Notes: generated by a model from the sequence alone, not told the origin. Shown: positions 23,745 to 34,221, counted from the stretch's first letter. The stretch is 64,000 nucleotides of DNA from Diabrotica undecimpunctata (GCF_040954645.1 NC_092808.1:119080049-119144048), one strand, 5' to 3'. A program made the numbers and translations.

Positions 23745-25430
23745 GTTGCCCATATCATCATTATCATCATCATCCAGACTTTATTTATCACGTCCACTGC
23801 TGGTCATAGGCCTCCCTTAAACTCCTCCATTCTTTGCGATTTTGTGCTCTTTGTTGCCAATTTTTCGTGATACCCCTGATGTCGTGACGTCAGCCCAACG
23901 TGTAGGTGGTCCTACGTTTATCTGCTCTTGGCCTCCAATGTATAATTATACTCGTCCATCGTGAGTCATGCATTCTCGCTACATGGCCTGCCCAATTCCA
24001 TTTAAGTTCCGCTATGTATTCCACAAGATCAGCAATACTCGTCCTTCTTCGCAGATCTTCGTTTCTTATTCGGTCCCGCAACGTCACTCCCAGCATAGAT
24101 CGTTCCATTCGTCTCTGTGAAACTCTCAATTTCGAAGCCGTAGTCTTATTGGGGACCATATTTGTCATAAACTTAGTTTTGAAGAAGTTCATTCTGAGGC
24201 CTACCTTCGAACATGCAAAGTCCAATTCATTTAAGATATCTGTGGCTTCTCCTAAATTATCTGTGATAAGGACAATGTCATCTTCGAAACGGAGATGGTT
24301 AAGTTTTTCGCCGTCTATTGTTAACCGTCTGTGGTCCCAATTGACCATCTTAAAGGCATACTCTAATGCCGTTATGAATAATTTCGGTGACAATGTATCT
24401 CCTTGCCTTATCTCTCGTTTTATTTTTATTGGTCGGGTTTTATCGTGTATCTTAACAGTCATAGTGGCATATTTGTAATTATTGTAAATAAGTTCACTAT
24501 ACCTATGGTCAATCCTGATGTCATTCATTGCTTCTATAAGGCTGTCTATTTCGATCGTGTCGAACGCTTTATGAAAATCTATGAAAGTGAGGACAAGAGG
24601 TTTGTTGTATTCTATAGATTTTTAAATGAGCGTCTATACTGTATGACTGTGATCATTGGTACCATAATTTGATCGGAATCCTGCCTGCTCTCTCGGTTGG
24701 TAGAAATCTAATTTTCTCTTCAATCTTGATGTCACTAACCTAGTGAAGAGCTTGTATATGTGGTTCAACAGGATAATAGGTCTATAATTCTCCAGGTCCA
24801 TTTTATCTCCTTTTTTATGTAAAAGGATGATTAAAGCATTGTTCCATTCTTTGGGCACCTCTCTTTGCTGCAAACATAGATTAAACAGTTTCCTTAATTG
24901 ATAGCATATCTTCTCCATTTACGATAGCTTCTATTACAATTCCATCCTCTCCTGGGGCTTTGTTATTTTTCATTTTTCTTAATCGAATCTCATCTACATT
25001 TATTTCTGGCATTAATTCGGAACCTTGATTCATGATCTTCTTGGAAATGGTTGTTTGTATTTCTGTTGAATCTTCTCGTATACTTTCATATAATTCCTCG
25101 TAGAACTCTTCGACGGCCTGTACTAACTCGTCTCTACGTGATATTATTTCGTTTTGCTTTGTTTCTTAATTTATGAATTTCGCATTTCTCATTCGTTAGC
25201 TTTTCACGTAGAACTTTTAAGCTGTTATTTTCCTGTATAGTACATTTAATATTATCGGTTTTAAATTTTCCTAAATCTCTCCTGATTGCCTTCGAAACAG
25301 TTTTATTCATTACTCTTAGAGTGTGGATGTCGGCATTCTCATCGCTTCTCATTTGTCTTCTTTGATCTAGCAGCGTTTCAGTATATGGACTTATTTTGCC
25401 CATATATATTTTTTTATTCACATCATTTTA
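23745..25430 (-). mobile_element. RTE-like LINE with (GAT)n tail, 5'-truncated, internal deletions
   Basis: Read on the minus strand: a linker (25421-25134), the RT in two open pieces (24918-24634 and 24528-23890), a tail ending ITKNWQQRAQNRKEWRSLREAYDQQWT (about 23800-23880), and the 3' end atgatgatgataatgatatgg near 23755-23777. The same tail type follows the copy at 48240. The sequence is AT-balanced relative to its flanks. Confidence 0.85.
23890..25421 (-). pseudogene. RTE-like reverse transcriptase, inactivated (FEDD)
   Basis: Linker KAIRRDLGKFKTDNIKCTI (25421-25134). RT fingers at 24918-24634: VPKEWNNALIILLHKKGDK, LENYRPI, FYQPREQAGFRSNYGTNDH. Motif A lies in the gap near 24560-24600 (FHKAFDTIE-like in another frame). 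Motif B is REIRQGDTLSPKLF. Motif C reads LRFEDDIVLI at 24277-24288, so the Ala of FADD is Glu, a change next to the catalytic Asp pair. About 100 residues between KFMTNM and VSQRRMERSMLGV are missing compared with the sister copy at 44101-45339. The tail LKWNWAGHVARM follows. Dead through point change, deletion and frameshifts. Confidence 0.85.
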
Positions 25431-25439
25431 AATCAATTT

Positions 25440-26060
25440 TTCTATTCTCTAAACATTTCTATGCTATTATTAATTTATTATCGGTCCATTCCGCCACCAC
25501 AAAACTTACCCCACCTCGTGCGCTTGCGTCTCACTAAAAAGCACCAATGGACAGAGATACAGTTAGTAAGAGAACCAATACCAAAATTATTAAAGATAAA
25601 TTTCTTGGCAACAGAAAGAACAAAACAAACTTAATACACCTTCATAAAACTGCTCTATCAGGAGTGGGTTTTACTGTCCACAAAGGTGAATCTGATGCAT
25701 GTACAGTCATCATCTGTTCGGCGCTTGATGCATTCCAAGCCTATGATTCTCTGACTGTCATAGTAGAGAACATTGGTATTCTTGTATTGCTCACGATGTA
25801 ACGAATATTTTGCCTACCACATAGGGTATTATTATGGGGGTTGAAATTGGGGACATAAATTACAGAGCTAGAGATAGGGCAAGCAAAATAAACGAAACTG
25901 TTGCGAACGGCGCTCAGAGTTTATTTGGATTGGGCAACTATAAAAATGAAACAAAGGGGTACTTACATGAATCTCCTAGACAAATGGGCAAACAAAACAC
26001 AAGAAGGTCCTCTAGCTATTTAAAATGGGACGCCGCTTTAAGGAAACTTTCTAATAGATG
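25440..26060 (+). pseudogene. Fragment of a transposon-associated PIN-like protein common in insects (tentative)
   Basis: The plus frame at 25547-25801 reads NRKNKTNLIHLHKTAL, then GFTVHKGESDACTVIICSALDAF and LTVIVENIGILVLLT. This resembles a recurrent insect repeat protein with the pattern NK--FI--L---L...GDADTLIV-TAL...V-V-ADDTDILVLL, whose acidic residues would form a nuclease-like pocket. Here DAD is DAC and the later Asp pair is EN, so a nuclease site would be lost. 25834-26060 may carry the downstream part (SLFGLGNYK against usual SALFG-GK). I know the pattern but not an established function. Confidence 0.4.
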
Positions 26061-26544
26061 AAAGAAAGAGGTTCTTGCTTCCTAAAAAACACAAGAAAAG
26101 GGTTAGAATCTTCTTTAAAACGAAACAGACAAAATGATTTAGGGAAAAAAATTAAACATTTATTACTGTCTCACAAAAACAGTTAAAAATATAAATGGTA
26201 ACACAAAAATACTGTATTAATACTTACAAAGATTTATACCAAATAACAAAGAAAAAAAACTTTCTATGTCCTATCCGTTTATAAACTTTAGTAGAATCTT
26301 CATTATAGGTAATGGCAAACGGGGTCGTTTCGTTGGCTTAAAACTTGCATTATGTGTGGCATCGGCGGCTGAAGTAGATGGAATTGCTTTCATAGATGTA
26401 GGCAGCCCAGCCTCCTCTTTTTTAAAGATTCGACACATTCGTCAGCTTCGATTTGCACCGCCGGTGTCATTGTTGATGATGCAAAAGGTGTTAACGATAA
26501 GGTTTAATTAATGTAGAATGCATTTGAAACGTCTCTAAACGAAC
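26061..26544. other. No gene recognised
   Basis: AT-rich on the left. 26300-26500 is GC-richer with an open plus frame (81 codons) that resembles nothing I know. Confidence 0.5.
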
Positions 26545-27440
26545 TAGTTCTTCTTTAAGTGCCGTCTCCTGATCGGAGGTTGGATATCATCATCACTATC
26601 TTTACTCTATCTACTGCTGCTCTGAAGAGTTCTATAGAACTGCATTTAAACCAGTCCCTTAAATTCTGCAACCATGACACTCTCCTTCTTCCTATACTCC
26701 TTCCTTCTCTTATCTTTCCCTGTATTATCAGCCTTAGCAGTTCATATTGCTGTCCCCTCATTACGTGTCCCAGATATTGTAACTTTCCTATTTTTCGCAT
26801 CTAAGGTCTTTGTTGCAGAGAATTGTTTTCATTTTAACAAACGCATTTCTTGCTATTTCTATTCTTGCTCTTATTTCGGTTGTTTGATCATTATTGTCTG
26901 AAATCCAGGTTCCTAGGTATTTGTATTTATCAACCCTTTCTATCGGTACATATCCCAAATGTGTGTTTGTTGGTATATTTGTTTTCTTTGTTATTATCAT
27001 GTATTTGGTCATTTTTATATTTATTTTAGTCCATATTTTTTACAGAAACTGTTTGTTTTGTTTAGCAGTAACTATTGGAGTTGTTCAGCAGAGCTTGCCA
27101 TAATCACGATGTCATCTGCATATCCTGTGTTGTTAATAGATCTTCCGTTAATTATTATTTCTTTACTTTGAGATAGTAAGGCTTCTTAAAAAATAGCTTC
27201 ACTATATATATTAAATAGTAATGGGGAAATAATACATCCCTGCCAAACTCCTCTCCTGATTTCAATTTCTGGACTGGGTTTGTTATGTTTTACGATTTGT
27301 GCTATTTGATTCCAGTAGAGGTTTGTTATTATTCGTAAGTCACTATGGTCTATGTTTTTTGTCTTTAGAATTTGGACTAATTTTTCATGTCTTACTTTGT
27401 CAAATGCTGTTTCAAAATCAACGTAACAAATGAACTAGTA
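26545..27440 (-). mobile_element. RTE-like LINE, 3' half, with internal deletion
   Basis: The minus strand starts in RT motif A (YVDFETAFDKVRHEKL, about 27430), then RRGVWQGCIISPLLFN (motif B, R to W), GYADDIVIMA (motif C, YADD 27111-27122), NTHLGYVPIERVDKYKYLGTWI, and after a deletion of roughly 70 residues near 26795 the tail KLQYLGHVMRGQQYELLRLI, RSIGRRRVSWLQNLRDW, DRVKIVMMISNLRSGDGT. It ends in a short aagaagaa. The tail type is the same as at 1-2192. At least three stops. Confidence 0.85.
26555..27435 (-). pseudogene. RTE-like reverse transcriptase, 3' half
   Basis: Open pieces are 27012-26788 and 26800-26555, each about 75-81 codons, separated by the deletion. The last 81 codons form an intact family tail ending in a TAA/TAG just before the aagaagaa end. 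Motif C is intact; motif B Arg-to-Trp and stops in the palm make the copy non-functional. Confidence 0.8.
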
Positions 27441-27799
27441 GGGAGATCGAAACAGTTTGTGGCTACCGGACTTTACCTGCGGCTTAAATAAATAACAAGC
27501 GAAGTTTAATTCACTATATTATTATTGGGCTATGTTGTCCAGATATATAGAAAGCCTATATACGTTTCCTTCACTTCAATAAATTACTTGTCAAAATCAA
27601 ATGCCTTCAAATACACAATTTTCATGTAAACTAAAAATATGGATTATACAGGGTTTAGGAAATAATTTAATTCGCCCTTCCTGATTAAAATATTGACTAT
27701 CGTCTGATTATGTTGATATCATTATTATTATCATGATTATGTTGATATAATCTATTAGATTATTAATAGATATTTTTCCTGCTGAGTCTACTTTTTTGG
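27441..27799. other. AT-rich spacer
   Basis: Nothing recognised apart from a short run of tgatatcattattattatc-like repeats near 27710-27750. Confidence 0.4.
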
Positions 27800-28215
27800 T
27801 CTACCAGAAAGTGATGGGAAGGGAATCAAAAAAATTGAAACAGAATCATTATTTAAAAGGGCTTTCAATGATAGGAAAACAGATCGTACATACGCACTTC
27901 ACCTTCTAGATCGTTATCATTCTTTTAATACAGAATTTCAAATTCTTCACATCCAAAATAAAAGCTCTAAGCTAACTTTATTAGAATCTATGGAAATTAA
28001 CAAATTTAAAAACACAGACATAATTCTAAATGACCAACTTGAGACAAACAGTTCTTCCCTCCTCGACGTTTCGTTTAAGACTTTAAATTGTAAACACATC
28101 CAAAAATATATCACTTGAGAAAGGCACTCTGCCGAAACAGCTGTAGTGATAAAATATTATAATAAATTTTGTGGAAGTTTTGAAAACAAAATTTTCAGTG
28201 TTTTAGATAGGTATA
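27800..28215 (+). mobile_element. Penelope-like element, 3' fragment
   Basis: The plus strand encodes LFKRAFNDRKTDRTYALHLL, then FQILHIQNKSSKLTLLESME and DIILNDQLETNSSSLLDV. This is the C-terminal GIY-YIG endonuclease region of Penelope-like elements, whose usual form has RF-EH, S-YA-HL and LL-LESMEI--. The GIY-YIG block itself is not present, so only about the last 110 residues remain. After the stop near 28118 comes gaaaggcactctgccgaaac, the short hairpin-plus-GAAAC block frequent at Penelope ends. The reading frame from about 27830 to 28117 is open. Confidence 0.7.
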
Positions 28216-28975
28216 ATAAATATTTTTTTATATATAATAAAAGATGTAACATTTACATCGTTACAACTACAGTTAGGAAATTGATTGTGAATTACTGCTA
28301 GTAAATAGAAAAACAGTTAAATAAACCATGCAAGTTTCAGCTTTTTAACTTATAATCAAGTTTTTCATTATATTTCTGTGTATATGTATACATACAATAA
28401 AATTTATTCTTTAATAAAGAAAAGTTTTTATATATACTATGTACAAGGATTTTTACAACAAAGGGAAAATGTCGAACAAAAAGCCAGAACTGCCCATTCG
28501 TTATTAATTAAACATTCCATCTATTATTGACTATTAATATCCAAATAGATTATGTTTTCAAAGCGAACAACCCCACCATTATAGTATATTGTAGTGGACA
28601 TTTTGTTAGATATATATTATTAAAATTACTTTAACCTCGATTTTAGAAATGTGCCTATATGTATTTGTATTACTCAAACATGAAACAATATTCTATAAAT
28701 ACTACTGAATTTATAAACTTTTTGGAGTCATTAATGCAGAGAACCCTGCTAATGGATTTTGAAGCAAACATTATTTAATCATTTTATCCATCTAATATTA
28801 TTTATTTTGTATTTCATTTGTTTCAAATCCCCATTTAAAACTTCGTTTTAAATAAGGATTGTTAGAAAAATACAAACTTAATCCAATTTTATTTTGTCAG
28901 ATTGATCGAAAAGCTATTTAAATTTCGTAACGTTATAAACCTCACATCTTAACTTATTAATTTTTTAACCTATAA
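28216..28975. other. AT-rich, nothing recognised
   Basis: No coding frame and no repeat partner found. Confidence 0.5.
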
Positions 28976-28977
28976 TA

Positions 28978-29030
28978 CACTCATGGACAAAAATATCGAA
29001 TATTTTGGAATTTTTCAATTTTTTTTGTAG
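28978..29030 (+). repeat. Left terminal inverted repeat of the Tc1 element
   Basis: Starts cactcatggacaaaaatatc next to TA; pairs with the right end with a few differences. Confidence 0.9.
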
Positions 29031-29285
29031 TCACTATTGTTTCAAAATAATTTTAGATTACTCATAATACTCATATAGTAGGCTGATTTAGCAACTGGTT
29101 TAAAATATTTTAATGTTTATTTTGACGTTTATTCAGTGGTTGGTGTCATTCGTATATTTTATCATAAAAATCCTTTTTCACGTAAAGGAAAAATCATACT
29201 AATTCGGTTATTTTTAGTTTAATTTATTAAGTTTAATTAAATATTGTTTTGATTTAACTAAGTTTAAAACAAGTATCCCACCAAT

Positions 29286-30305
29286 TCGACACTGCGATGA
29301 AATCCAAGAAGCACATATTGTAATTTTGTACGAGGAAGGATATGCACAAAAAGGTATCTCTCGACGTCTCAGCAGAACTGAATCTATAGTTTCGAATACT
29401 CTAAAAAGGTACCGCGAAACAGAAAATTTTGTACGAAGGCCTGGTCAAGGACGCCCAAGGTGCACAACTGCAATTGATGACCGTTTTTTGGTTCTTAATT
29501 CTACACGAAATCGTTCATTGACATCGATGCACCTCAGAAATGAGCTGTTAAATGTTAGACAAGTTAATGTGATTTCACAAACAGTTAGATGAAGATCAAA
29601 AGAAGCAAACTTAAAGCCCAGACGCCCGCCAAAGTTCCACGTCTTCTCCAAATTCATAAAGCTTGTCGTTTGGAATTTGCAAGAACACCTATTTATTGGA
29701 AAATCGACAACTGGAAAAACGTTCTTTTCACTGATGAGATCAGAATCCTATTATGGAAGCCAGATGGTCAAAACTACGTCTACAGAAGAGTTGGAGAACG
29801 ATTCGCCAGCTGCATTCTCGCCCAGACCGTTAGTTTTGGAGTTGATGACATAATTCTTTGAGAAGGTATTAGTTAGGAGGTACGTACACCACTTGTGGAA
29901 GTTATTGGACGGATGACTAGTGATTATTACGTTTAAAACATCCTGCAAGATCATGTTTTGTCATATGTTGGTTACATTGGATATGAAAGATTCACGTTAA
30001 TGCACGATAGTGCTCGACCACATGCCGCTGCCATAGTAAGTACTTATCTTGATAAGGCCTAAATTCGAAGATTGGATTGGCCACCGTTTAGCCCGGATTT
30101 AAATCCAATAAAGCACATGTGGGATCACCTAAAATGCACCATAGGACAAAGAAATCCCATTACAAATACGATAGAGCTGCTTTGGCTTGCTGCACAGGAT
30201 CAATGGAATGAAATTTTAAAAGGATATGTCCAAAATTTACTTGCAAGCATACTGAGAAAGATGCAAGCAGTAATAAGAGCTAGAAGGGGGAATACTCGTT
30301 ACTGA
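29286..30305 (+). pseudogene. Tc1-family transposase, inactivated
   Basis: The first open piece (to 29592) carries the paired-like DNA-binding part: RHCDEIQEAHIVILYEEGYAQ, GISRRLSRTESIVSNTLKRY and the GRPR hinge (RPGQGRPRCTT). A stop at 29590-29592 and a frameshift follow. The next piece (29589-29861) has LLQIHKACRLEFA and NWKNVLFTDEIRILL (first catalytic Asp). After more stops comes FTLMHDSARPHAA (second Asp) and DWPPFSPDLNPIKHMWDHL. The third catalytic residue, Glu in SPDLNPIE, is Lys here (codon aag at 30111-30113). I count 34 residues between the second Asp and this Lys, the DD34E spacing. Dead by frameshifts and by loss of the third acidic residue. Confidence 0.9.
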
Positions 30306-30521
30306 TCATACACTTTTTTCAGTTAAAACGACTTGTTTAAGCAATTTAAATTATCATTTAAGTTTAGAGTAAAATAACCTTATTTACCTAATATTAAACA
30401 TTTATTTTTTTTTACAATTTTCTCCGCATAAAAACTTAAAATTATGCAATAAACATTGCTAAATAATACTAATAAATAAATCTATTTTACAATAATCGAC
30501 TTGATTGACCAGAATTTATTT

Positions 30522-30576
30522 TGAAAAAACAAAAATTTGAAAATTTCAAAATATTCGATATTTTTGTCCATGAGTG
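30522..30576 (-). repeat. Right terminal inverted repeat of the Tc1 element
   Basis: Ends gatatttttgtccatgagtg next to TA; inverted partner of the left end. Confidence 0.9.
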
Positions 30577-30578
30577 TA

Positions 30579-31479
30579 ATATATCTATATAAGTGTATAT
30601 ATTTAATTTATAAATATTTAAATATAGCTTTAAAATAACTGTGTTAGACTTGCCGAAAAAAAAAATAGTTTCATAGCCATTTCAATCTAATTATGTTATC
30701 TCTAAAATGTGTAACATTTTAGGTATCACCCCGAACAAAGTTACGCGTTGTGACCAGAATGGAAATTTCATACTTTAATATCTGTCTTGTTAGCTGACTT
30801 TCTCCATTATATTCTTTCAGTGAAGTTTGTTGCTTTTTGCGAATCATCAGTCTTCACTTCTGAACGCATCAATCATCTTATTACTTTTACTTGGTCCAAG
30901 CACAAAAAGAAATCAATAAAACGTATCAACGTGAACGAACTGCAAATATTCGATACAAAAAATGATATAAGAAAAATTGATCTAATTAATTTAGGCTCAG
31001 TTATTATCCTGCTAATAAACTGATTAGCTGTTATAATTTTCAATTTGAATTTATATGGCTTGACATCAAAGGTCGTTGATTTTCTTGTAATATAAAATTA
31101 AAAGTTTATTTCAGAAATATATTATTTTTAAGACTAATGAAAAAGAATTATTTGATTATGTCTCCTTTCGCAAATAAGCTATTACAGAAATATTTAATTG
31201 GGAAAAAATTAGGTAGACAATGATATCGTATTTAAGTTCTAAGAATAATATTTGTGTAGAATATTTTTAAATATTATATATTTTATTATATGTTTTTGAT
31301 AAAACCAGTTGTCGTAAGAACTAACCAAATAATATTTAATAACTTTCTATGTAACTTTCTAATAATTTACAGAATTATGTAAAACAAATTAAGATAAAAA
31401 TAACTTTATACACTAGATTTATTTAGCGCTTAGTGTAAATATTAATATCGTCATTTCAAAAATATATAGTGAGTTATTT
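30579..31479. other. AT-rich, nothing recognised
   Basis: An open plus frame of 78 codons at 30787-31023 has no family similarity that I can see. Confidence 0.5.
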
Positions 31480-31711
31480 TATCCCTTACGCTCCCGAACG
31501 TAAACAATTTTAAATATTGAGTTAAAATTTTAGGATAATGTTAGTTTATACCTTAATAAAAAGTAAAATTTTTTGCATAATTTTCAAAGTGACATTTGAC
31601 AGGATTCAAAGACTAGCACAATTGTGTCATACAGTAGCACACAGATAACTAGCACAATTGTGATAATGAAACCAATTTGAGAAAAATGAAACCAAATTTT
31701 ATTGAATAAAG

Positions 31712-32075
31712 TTATTTGCAATGAAATTGAACAAAACAGTTTTGTTTGTTACTTAAACAAAGATAAACATCACACTTAATACACCTTATTCTTGATCTAC
31801 TTTGACAGGTTTCTAGATGACATGTGTTAGGATTTTTTTGATTTTCATGAACAGGCCAATGATCAAACCCATCATACCTTTTGTCACGACAGGGCATTGA
31901 AGCGTACTTAACCCTTTTGATACTGGATTCTTCTGTGTTATCTTCATTGTCTCTTTCTGGTCTTCTGGTTTTTCTTCCACGGATCAAAAATTCACCCAAA
32001 TTTAACCGAAATTGTAGCAGGTCCAAGATATCTTTTGTTTTGTATTTATTGTTTTTACAATATTTTCAATATTCC
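31712..32075 (-). pseudogene. piggyBac-like transposase, C-terminal part with cysteine-rich domain
   Basis: Continues the transposase on the other side of the insertion: KDILDLLQFRLNLGEFLIRG, then PCRDKRYDGFDHWPVHE and the cysteine domain with CHLETC, RCIKCDVYLCLSNKQNC and a final FHC. This RING-like cysteine domain closes many piggyBac transposases and helps bind the element ends. If the insertion and one copy of ATCCAGCT are removed, the frame runs from NSWM straight into this part with only one stop (TGA where Trp would fit). Confidence 0.85.
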
Positions 32076-32083
32076 ATCCAGCT
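32076..32083. repeat. Target-site duplication, left copy (ATCCAGCT)
   Basis: Identical 8 bp lie at 34214-34221. Confidence 0.93.
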
Positions 32084-32123
32084 TAGTGTTGCCCAAATGC
32101 AAGAACAAGACGAGTCTTAGACA

Positions 32124-32175
32124 GTCTTGGTCTTGGTCTTGGTCTTGCAGCAAGAGTCTTGCAAGTCTTGCAGTT
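32124..32175 (+). repeat. Sub-terminal (GTCTTG)n-like repeats, left side of the hAT-type element
   Basis: Three adjacent copies of gtcttg or close variants (cagtcttggtcttggtcttg), then agagtcttgcaagtcttgca. Arrays of this kind just inside hAT ends are usual transposase binding sites. Confidence 0.8.
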
Positions 32176-32249
32176 ACCCATTAGCCTATTGCTATTTATT
32201 AAACGTTACTTTAGATCTTAGAACAACGTAACAGAGTAAGTACATTTTA

Positions 32250-32395
32250 AGCTTGAATTAATATAGCCATAATAAAGACCAACCAAATTAATAAATGTCT
32301 AAACAACTGACATCGGGTGGGGTTTGAAGCCACGATCCAAGCGTACCGTGCCTATGCTCTAACTCTAACTAACTCAGCTATCTACCATGCCCCAC
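32250..32395 (-). repeat. tRNA-derived SINE-like sequence inside the hAT-type element
   Basis: On the minus strand, 32395-32312 reads ggggcatggtagatagctga followed by an A-box-like tagctgagttag (32369-32380) and, about 40 bases later, a B-box-like ggcttcaaaccc (around 32319-32331) ahead of ccacccgatgtc. The D-arm seems to hold a duplicated ttagag. The ends do not pair as an acceptor stem, so this is not a functional tRNA; a tRNA-headed SINE or its remnant fits better. The body beyond 32312 is AT-rich. Confidence 0.55.
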
Positions 32396-34033
32396 AGAAG
32401 TCAATCTGTTTCTTAATAAACGTTTGCATTTACTAAGCTTACATGTGCTAAAACATGGTTAAAACACAAAAAAAAAAACAATTTAATGACATAAGCATGC
32501 CTGTATTTTAAAGAACATTATCTGCCTAGAAATAGATAGATGGACATGATGGGCAAAAAATCCACATACATGTATCAAGGGCACAGATTTTTTAGGTGAT
32601 AAAATAACAAATTATAATCCACTTATTAAAGCAAAATAAATGTTTTTAGAAATCTTATCTCTTATTTTAAATTAAGGAAATACCTACTTAATAAATATAT
32701 TAATTTACCAAAATAAAGTAGTAGGTATATGATATATGTAATTGGTAATAAGATAATAAGTATATTTTTTTACATGTCCACTTTTACCAGCGGTTATTAA
32801 AAAGCTTGTGATATCTCCACCGAATTTTGACGTGTTTCTGTTGTTCATTTTCATTTAAACCTTTCTATGTAGGCACAATTTACACAAACCAATTAGGGAT
32901 GCATGAATTATTTCGAAAAACTCATCAAATTTGCTTTTAGGTCTATTAGATCTATAACTCCAACGCTCAACACTCCGACTAGAATTATTTTAATCTTTGT
33001 CCCTCATGTCAAATTGTAAATTTGTCCCTCCGGGTACAAACAGGATTAGATGAAAAACAATTATTACATTAAACTCAAAGAAAAGCTCAATTGGGAATGA
33101 AGTTAGATAATGTTGAAAAAGTAACTACGATACTACTAGTTACTTTATGTTCGTTACTATCCAATACCTTAAGTATCTAATAACAAACCAAGAATTATAT
33201 ATCGTTACTTCGTTATTTTAAATACTTCGGTATTTTGTTACGGTAGGCGACATTATCTGTTATTAATATTTGTCTCGTTACTTTCGCGCTCTTTCAGCAA
33301 ATTTTGTTTAACCAAATGATAACTCAGCAGAAACTTGACGGACCTCTAGACGAGAAGCGAGTGTCCTTGTATTTTCCTTCGACGTGTTCTTCTATTAACT
33401 ATTCGTCTATTTCGTTTTAGGGATATCGCTGTGTATTTGTCTGAGAGAAATAATCTGTACTTATCTGTGTATACTTTTTTGGGGAATATATTATAATCTT
33501 TCGAGACTGGCTAAATGACGAAAGTCAATGCCACAAAAAAAAAAAAAAAAACTCAGCAGAAACAATTTATAGTCTTAGGCCGATAAGATTTGTTTATTTA
33601 GATTCCTCCTGACTAAATTATAATGGGAAAAAAATTGAATTATTAAGTGGGTGTCCGTAACAATTTTATTTTTTATTAGCTAGGGTAACATATTTTAAAA
33701 AATACCGATACGATATTACTGTCGGCGTCGCAATGCAAGAAGATTATTTTTATGATTAGAGGGCGGCTATTCTCAAAATATGGACAATTAATTTCAGAGC
33801 GAAGAAGTTGTGTGCTGGAAAAGAATGTACAAAATATTTAATTTTGTAATCTCGACCTCTGAGCACGTATCAAATGTGTTTTTTAATGAATATTTTGATT
33901 CGGTATGTATGTTTATGGTATTGTTTGTAATGCGCATTAGTTCAGTTTTTCAAATTTTTATTACATTGTTTTTGCGTCTTATTGAGTCTTTAAGTCTATA
34001 CCCGCACTATTATACTTGCTAAAACCACATTCA

Positions 34034-34196
34034 GTCCTAACTGCAAGACGCAAGAGTCTCGCAGGCTTAGTCTTGTTCTTGCTTAAATCTTGCACGGTCA
34101 GTCTTGGTCTTGGTCTTGCTAAAATTAGTTGGTCTTGGTCTTGGTCTTGGTCTTGCAAAAACGCAAGAACAAGACCAAGACTGCAAGACCAAGACC
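34034..34196. repeat. Sub-terminal (GTCTTG)n / (CAAGAC)n repeats, right side of the hAT-type element
   Basis: gtcttg copies dominate from 34045 to 34155 (five in a row at 34132-34155) and then the orientation flips to caagacc (34164-34196), so the right end alone forms a potential hairpin. Confidence 0.8.
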
Positions 34197-34213
34197 GATT
34201 TTGGGCAACACTA

Positions 34214-34221
34214 ATCCAGCT
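34214..34221. repeat. Target-site duplication, right copy (ATCCAGCT)
   Basis: Identical 8 bp lie at 32076-32083. Confidence 0.93.

Larger units (their letters stand above)
28978..30576 (+). mobile_element. Tc1-type transposon with ~50 bp terminal inverted repeats
   Basis: Flanked by TA (28976-28977 and 30577-30578). The ends are inverted copies: left begins cactcatggacaaaaatatc, right ends gatatttttgtccatgagtg, and similarity runs for about 50 bp on each side. The element is 1599 bp, a usual length for Tc1 elements. One broken transposase gene lies between on the plus strand. Confidence 0.93.
32084..34213. mobile_element. Non-autonomous hAT-type element, 2130 bp, with perfect 8 bp target duplication
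   Basis: The element is flanked on both sides by ATCCAGCT (32076-32083 and 34214-34221). Its ends are inverted: left tagtgttgcccaaa, right tttgggcaacacta. An 8 bp duplication and TAGTG-type ends are the hallmarks of hAT transposons. No transposase frame is present, so it must rely on an enzyme from elsewhere. Just inside each end are runs of gtcttg or caagac repeats. The interior is AT-rich and includes a tRNA-like stretch and an A17 run at 33534-33550. Confidence 0.9.

Noticed and set aside
23906..24478. 190-codon open frame on the plus strand
   Set aside because: It is the antisense of the RTE-like RT on the minus strand, which carries the recognisable motifs.
32312..32395. A functional tRNA gene
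   Set aside because: The ends do not pair as an acceptor stem and the D-arm carries a duplication; SINE-like at best.
33534..33550. A17 run as the poly(A) tail of a further retroelement
   Set aside because: No coding sequence or target duplication next to it; a plain homopolymer inside the hAT-type element is the simpler reading.
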